64,000 nt of DNA from Pythium myriotylum (lineage: Eukaryota > Oomycota > Peronosporomycetes > Pythiales > Pythiaceae): assembly GCA_023091665.1 (NCBI GenBank), contig JALJCQ010000006.1:930001-994000 (forward strand), written 5' to 3'. Position numbers and translations under genes: made by a program. This document shows, one piece after another, positions 63,226-64,000 of this stretch. The notes beneath the pieces were generated by a model. It was given only the letters and a program-made list of their open reading frames with translations, ran no database searches and was not told the DNA's origin. Every line of letters begins with the position of its first letter. The stretch's first letter is position 1.

Positions 63226-63292
63226 ATCCAACTGCATTATTAACCAATCAAATCACGTAGCACAGTGGGTTGCACAGCTAGCGGATATTTTG

Positions 63293-64000
63293 ACATTACC
63301 GGCCATTTGCAACCAAGGTTGTATTTCTGAAAATCCGGCGATTTGATTGGCTGTGGTCACGGTACCAACACGTGGTTGTGCTTGAACTGTGCTCTGAAGT
63401 GCAGTTCGGGTTGCAACTTTCGTTGCATCGAGCGTGTGATTCTGCGCCACGGATTGCAACCGCGCGCTATACAACACGCGCACAGCGGGTTGCACAAATC
63501 GCCGCGCCGAGAAAATGGATCCGCATCGATACAAGTCCTGCCTCGTCCAGTTCATGTCGTACCGGGATGGAAAGCGGTACGACAAGGACTCGGTATTCAC
63601 GCAAGCGCAGCTGCTCTCTATCATTCCCGATGGTCTAAGCAAGTGGTTCAATTACCGCGCGTACCATTCACCATCACCGGACGAGTCGATGAAGCCCGTC
63701 CACGCTCGTGCTTCCTCGATTGAGTTCGCGAAGAAGGCCATTTCATCGTTCATGCCGCGTCAACGAGTGGCATGGGATTCGGTGCGACAGGAAGGCAACC
63801 CAACCCGCTCTGATGAAGTGAACAAATTGATCAAGAAGATAAAAAATCAGAGGTGCGGAAGGAAGGAGCGCCGACGTCAACCAGGCGACCGATCGAGTAT
63901 GATGAATTTATGTCCATGCTCACCTTGCTTCACGATCCAACTTCCAAGCCGTACATTCGCTACAAAGTCTCAAGCGTTCTTACAATGCAATGGCATCTTA
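63293..64000 (+). mobile_element. Crypton, tandem copy 3 (cut by window end)
   Basis: The third copy starts 2151 bp after copy 2 with the same ACATTACCGG and runs to the window edge. The right end and right flank of the array are therefore not visible. Confidence 0.88.
63515..64000 (+). CDS. Crypton tyrosine recombinase, copy 3, partial
   Basis: N-terminal part only. Starts at the ATG at 63515, with the same A AAA AAT heptamer at 63841-63847 and continuation in the -1 frame past the window end. No difference from the other copies noticed. Confidence 0.8.
   Translation, partial: MDPHRYKSCLVQFMSYRDGKRYDKDSVFTQAQLLSIIPDGLSKWFNYRAYHSPSPDESMKPVHARASSIEFAKKAISSFMPRQRVAWDSVRQEGNPTRSDEVNKLIKKIKNQRCGRKERRRQPGDRSSMMNLCPCSPCFTIQLPSRTFATKSQAFLQCNGIL

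Larger units (their letters stand above)
61142..63292 (+). mobile_element. Crypton, tandem copy 2
   Basis: Complete second copy. The only coding difference noticed from copy 1 is T to G, which changes TLARTLLWAS to TLARTVLWAS (base 62473 against 60322). It joins copy 1 with no spacer: the right end ...GCGGATATTTTG is followed directly by ACATTACCGG. Confidence 0.88.

Noticed and set aside
1..64000. tRNA and rRNA genes
   Set aside because: No tRNA T-loop/acceptor arrangement or rRNA-like block was recognised by eye. A tRNA scan would be decisive.

Overview
The window looks like nuclear DNA of an oomycete, most like a Pythium-type water mould. The genes are compact, with few and short introns (56-82 nt, often with a CTRAC/CTGAC branch site). 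One gene has a perfect match to the oomycete core promoter (initiator plus flanking promoter region, 26497-26512). The gene content fits too: AA17-like lytic polysaccharide monooxygenases (LPMOs), SHAQKYF-type MYBs, a TPR-HSP70 fusion, a folate-biopterin transporter and a Crypton DNA transposon. The species cannot be named from this sequence.

Layout. (1) 1-16 kb, housekeeping and regulatory genes: a coiled-coil protein cut by the left edge, mitochondrial HSP60, a PDAT/LCAT-type acyltransferase, an ARF-like GTPase, a 3.6 kb stretch without a convincing gene, a bZIP factor, and a helical-repeat/RGG protein. (2) 16.4-27.8 kb, a secreted-protein island: one acidic Cys-repeat protein and five predicted LPMOs of two families. 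Two of the LPMOs carry the same C-terminal repeat module (C-x-x-D/N-L-P-E-P units plus a PGK-containing end) that makes up much of the acidic protein. (3) 28-49 kb, housekeeping genes: an RBR-type E3, HOP-like TPR fused to HSP70, NAA30, MCM7 (four exons rebuilt here), a small Cys/His protein, a folate-biopterin transporter, an SFI1-like centrin-binding protein (two exons), and a giant two-lobed glycosyltransferase whose second lobe has lost its signature residues. (4) 50-54 kb: three tandem MYB genes. (5) 54-59 kb: about 5 kb without a recognisable gene, rich in near-perfect DNA palindromes. (6) 58991-64000: a head-to-tail array of a 2151-bp Crypton, two complete copies and one cut by the window end. 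In every copy the recombinase is split between two frames that meet at an in-frame A AAA AAT heptamer.

How it fits together. The secreted island would act outside the cell on plant or other polysaccharides. HSP60, TPR-HSP70 and the RBR E3 are protein-quality-control functions, while MCM7 and the SFI1-like protein are cell-cycle functions. The main unexplained signals are the shared CxxDLPEP tail, the recurrent perfect palindromes in intergenic DNA, and the Crypton array with its possible -1 frameshift.
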